A stretch of DNA of 64,000 bases from Moringa oleifera. Its lineage: Eukaryota; Streptophyta; Magnoliopsida; Brassicales; Moringaceae. The notes below the pieces were generated by a model. The model had not been told where the DNA came from. It searched no databases and saw nothing but the letters and a program-made list of their open reading frames with translations. Positions 60,701-64,000 of the stretch are shown piece after piece. Where the stretch lies: assembly GCA_021397835.1 (NCBI GenBank), contig JAJFZO010000575.1, positions 1,803,001-1,867,000 on the forward strand, written 5' to 3'. The position numbers were made by a program, and so were the translations under genes. How positions within the stretch are numbered: position 1 is the stretch's first letter; the number at the start of each line of letters is the position of its first letter.

Positions 60701-62037
60701 CTAGTATTTGGTTTAGTATATGCTGCTATAGATCTGATTACATGATAAAATTGATATTTAGTTTGGTTATACACTTACTTCTGCTGTCTTAATGCAGTGC
60801 ATATCGGGCATTATACATCCTTAACTGGATCTATCGCTACTTCACTGAACCCCATTATGTTCATTGGATACGTATGCTCCCTCTCCCTCCCTCTCTCTGT
60901 CTTTCTCTCTCTCCCTCTCTCCCTCTCTCCCTCTCTCCCTCTGGTTTGCTATCTATCTCAAAGAGGCATTTGCCTGTTTGTTGGGTGTGTCTTACACTTT
61001 CAGTGCATGTTTAACTGCTTGAATGTTGCATAAGCATACACATGGATGCATGAAGTTTTAGTTCTGCATTTACATCGTGCTTATGTATTGGCTTTGTATC
61101 ACAACCATGGTTGCACCTTTTTGTTTTGAGTCGTGGGATTCAGTGTGGTTGGGGGAGTTCGTTTTTTTCCAGCAAAGTTGCTTGGAGGCACGTGCCTGAA
61201 AATGGTGGCTGGACGAATACGATAGCCTAAGATTAATGCAGCTAATTGTTGTTTTTAGTATGTACAATACTTCACATTCAGTGCAGATTTTTGGGCCATT
61301 TGTCTGCTAGTTGGGGCCTGCACTCTTTTTGATGTGTAGCTTGATGTGGAAGATTATTGCATACGTGATTAATGAATGTTACTTAATTTACAATCTTCAT
61401 AAACTAACTATATTGTGGTGGGTGGAACAGGCATGTGAGTATCATTATTTTACATATTCTGTGTATGGTATGATAGGTACCGCCGAGCACAATCTGAATA
61501 AAGAGGTTAGATGCACAATGATACTTGAAAAATTGGTATGCATAATAAAATCTTGTAAACTTGACAATTGTGGTTAAGTAAATATGTGAATTGAGAAGAA
61601 CGAGTGAGCTCTTCTCCTCTTCCTAATTTGTGTTGTTGTTGATGTTTGATCTAGTGTAGCACAAATTGCCAGCTGCGAACATTTTTGTACTTTTCTTTTT
61701 CATCTGAGAAGTCTGATGACTAAACTTGGTCTTGAAATTCTCTTGTTGATAAACTTTTGCCTTCTATGTTGTGGGCTGCTGCCTTTTCTCATCAACTGTG
61801 TGTTGTTGCCTTTGTTGTAAGTTCTTTCAATGAATTTTCTTCTGTGGCTGTTGCAGCTTGGATTTCTGGGATCGTTCAAACATTGCTGTATGCTGACTTC
61901 TTCTATTATTACTTCCAAAGGTGATTGTCCTATTTTTCAGTATATGATGATTTGTGTTTTATATATTTAGTGATGCGAATCTTCCTTTTTGAAAATGCAG
62001 CTGGAAGAACAACAAAAAGTTGCAGTTACCAGCTTAA
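57792..62037 (+). CDS. ERD2: ER lumen protein-retaining receptor (KDEL/HDEL receptor)
   Basis: Six exons, 57792-57882, 58948-59213, 59359-59474, 60798-60871, 61857-61920 and 62001-62037, give exactly 215 aa, the standard plant ERD2 length. The start MNIFRLAGDMTHL, then LLLKIHTIKSCAGISLKTQELYA, ATRYLDIFTDF, the invariant LEAVAIIPQLVLLQR, NLTGQYVFLLGAYRALYI, NWIYRYFTEPH and ADFFYYYFQSWKNNKKLQLPA are all family landmarks. The protein has seven membrane segments. It binds the C-terminal H/KDEL of escaped ER residents in the Golgi and returns them in COPI vesicles. The C-terminal lysines beside LPA are needed for correct Golgi-ER cycling. Some second-segment residues (ALALFINEKFTF) differ from Arabidopsis ERD2A, so this may be the ERD2B copy. 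A 1.06-kb first intron and a 1.3-kb third intron hold no recognised gene. Confidence 0.96.
60877..60942. repeat. CT-rich microsatellite just inside ERD2 intron 4
   Basis: A 66-nt pure-pyrimidine-like tract (mainly CCCTCTCT units, with two G interruptions) begins about 5 nt after the exon 4 donor at 60872. It is probably length-polymorphic. It lies next to the 5' splice site, not at the 3' end where pyrimidine tracts normally work. Confidence 0.85.
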
Positions 62038-62872
62038 GTTTATTCTCTCCTGTTAACTCAAAAGTGGGGAACTAGATGCAATGGTTTGAGGATGTGCAGA
62101 GGGTTTGAAGCAAAGCTAAAATGACCTGCTGATTTTGAAAACAGCAATTGCAAATCTACTGTTTCTTCCTTTATATATAGACTGACTTTTACCTGTTTTA
62201 GTGATAGGATGTCAATCTAGGTTTCAGATTTTGTTTAACTTAATGACAGAGAAGATTTGATGTCAAAGGACTTGAACAAGACGATAGATCCTTCTCAATC
62301 AAAGATGAATTTTCTTTTTTCTACTCAAGTCACATCAGGAAATCTAAGGCCAAAGCATTTGAGTATGTGAAACCCTACTCAATCTGAGATGAGTTACCAG
62401 GCAACTCAGCTCTTTACTAGTTTTCCTAGCAGGCAGCAATAGTGGATGTTCATCACCATGCATAATCTATGATTTATCACATTGGTGTCCAATTACTTAC
62501 AATCCCAGCACACTTTCACTGTTGACTGTCAGCAACTCAGAGAATGCCACAAGAAAATCATTAACATATTATGTCTATATTTCAGTCCCTTCAACTTTGG
62601 ATTTTAGAATTATCTATCCCTCTGATTCTAATGAATGCCAGATTCACATTTGATTTCCGGAGTACCAGCAATCATAAGATTAACAACATAGATCATATAG
62701 TGTCAACATAAACCACCTTGGTTGCCAATTTGTAGAGACAAAATCCATTATCATCCATGGATTGATAATCCAGGGGAAGAGTATGGTTAACAAACAGAAA
62801 GTTCAATTTGCAAAGTTGGTCAACATCCGGTTCATTTACAGTAAATATCCATAGATGTAGTGCCACTCATAG
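62038..62872. other. Convergent 3'UTRs of ERD2 and SUMO
   Basis: ERD2 (plus) ends at 62037 and SUMO (minus) ends at 62873. The 835 bp between are likely filled by both 3'UTRs. No ORF, repeat or RNA gene was recognised. Confidence 0.55.
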
Positions 62873-63502
62873 TTAAGGATATCCAAGCCAGCCTCCCGTC
62901 TGGTGCAGCATAGCATCAATTTCATCTCCATCCTCCATCTCAAGCTAAACACATACAAACAAGCAAATGGTTAGTGCACTAGGAAGAAATCTGGTGGAAA
63001 AACATATACATCTTGTTCCAGCATTTGCGCCAATTTTCATGATTAACATGTGCATTCATCTAGTCAATGTCTTGAACCCAAGAAGCCACATTATAACACT
63101 CAACCATGTAAACCAATATAATCAGAACCTCTGCATCTTTTTCAAATCATATACAGATACAGGCACACAATTTCATCAAAATCAAACACTCAAAACTTCA
63201 GGTCAAGTAAAGTTAATAACCAAAAAAAAAATGGTCAACTAATGATTTTAACCCAGAAGAGATCCTACTGCTAAACGATAAACTGTTTGTTCAACTTGCA
63301 GAATGGACAGGTCGTACGTAAGACCAAGCATCAGATGTTCATAAATACTTACCTCATCTGGGGTCTGCTCCCCACGGAGTCTGCGTCCATCAAACAAAAA
63401 AGCAATGGAGTTCAACTCCACTGACTGCCGATCACAATATGCTGTCATCAGCTTCCGCAATTGGGTGCTTCGCTTAATCCTGAAGAACACCTCATTGCCA
63501 TC
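62873..63502 (-). CDS. SUMO1: Small ubiquitin-related modifier (SUMO), last two exons
   Basis: Partial gene on minus: exon at 63502-63353 (50 codons, phase 0) and last exon at 62944-62873 (23 codons plus stop). The visible part covers the ubiquitin-like fold from [19 protein letters not shown] through [20 protein letters not shown] to [18 protein letters not shown]. The Gly-Gly is followed by a five-residue tail (WLGYP) that an ULP-type SUMO protease would remove. The mature protein is joined to lysines of nuclear targets by SAE1/2 and SCE1, with roles in heat and stress responses, ABA and chromatin. The expected first exon (MSG... to KVKGQ) lies beyond base 64000. The sequence matches the conserved SUMO1/2 class and not the divergent SUMO3/5; 1 versus 2 cannot be decided. 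Confidence 0.93.
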
Positions 63503-64000
63503 CTGTAAACATACACAGAAAAGGAGATTAAAACAAGAAGACATGCAAAGCAAATCAGAGCAGCGGAAAAACAGCCGTGGATCATAAATAATATACCTTA
63601 TAAAAAAGTGAAATCTACTACAGCAACTGTACACATAGGGACAGAGGAAAATAAACTAGTGCATCATCTGGTCAAGAGTATGAGAAAGCAAGTAACTTCA
63701 TTCATGCGAGAACTCAACTCGTGACCTTGTGAGATTATTTAGACCAAAAAAGAAAAAAAGAAGCTCACTCAAGAAAGCAACTAGTTTTTTAAATCCTAGC
63801 ACATCCAGTGGAAGGGAGACTTCTAGCGACAAAACTTCTTCACATGCTCCGTCATGCAATGAACAACGAGAAACCGATTGGAAGAGTTGGAAAACGTAAA
63901 AAGTAATGATAAATTGACCAAGCCAAAGAATTTCGCCCAATTGATGGAAGCAAAAACAGAACAAATTGAAACACAAAACAAACCCCCAACCAATCCTATC
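63503..64000 (-). other. Upstream intron of the SUMO gene, running off the window
   Basis: All sequence from 63503 to the window end appears to be SUMO intron 1 on minus. It ends in a good acceptor (TTTACAG) and contains no SUMO first-exon sequence on either strand. Confidence 0.6.

Overview
The window is nuclear DNA of a flowering plant, most likely a woody or herbaceous eudicot. The genes are split by AT-rich GT-AG introns, the intergenic DNA is very AT-rich, and every recognisable protein belongs to a standard angiosperm family. I cannot name the species. No rRNA, tRNA, CRISPR array or intact transposon was seen. Coordinates given for spliced genes were worked out by hand from splice signals and reading-frame continuity, and each multi-exon model closes in frame.

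Layout. 1-2.7 kb: 3' part of a GTD-binding (DUF593) myosin-binding protein, plus strand. 4.6-13.0 kb: a SEC14-nodulin phosphatidylinositol transfer protein (SFH type), plus. 14.6-15.5 kb: an intronless trihelix transcription factor, plus. 18.4-32 kb: a 21-exon EAF1-type scaffold of the NuA4 histone acetyltransferase complex, minus. 36.5-38.9 kb: a plastid-type PPR protein, minus. 40.35-41.2 kb: a tiny 4F5/SERF-like gene, minus. 44.2-45.3 kb: a RING E3 ligase, plus. 46.9-50.2 kb: purple acid phosphatase 15, minus. 51.7-54.5 kb: an XRI1-like protein, minus. 57.8-62.0 kb: the KDEL receptor ERD2, plus. 62.9-63.5 kb: the last two exons of a SUMO gene, minus, running off the right edge. Long gene-poor AT-rich blocks lie at about 3.6-4.6, 32.2-34.9, 41.6-43.1 and 55.3-57.4 kb.

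The genes are housekeeping or regulatory genes and do not form an operon-like system. The most notable context is micro-synteny: from memory, Arabidopsis keeps SFH9, a trihelix gene and EAF1 close together on chromosome 3, XRI1 next to the homologous PPR gene on chromosome 5, and a RING gene next to PAP15 on chromosome 3. Here all three sets sit in one 64 kb interval.

I did not find a convincing new biological system. The most interesting observations are about gene structure: a 196-bp tandem duplication spanning a PPR intron that creates a perfect in-frame 12-nt microexon; a 78-nt in-frame retained intron (exitron-like) at the start of the SFH gene; a 4F5 gene with no visible AUG; a 3'UTR intron placed to trigger nonsense-mediated decay in EAF1; and a cluster of six ACGT cores upstream of the SFH gene.
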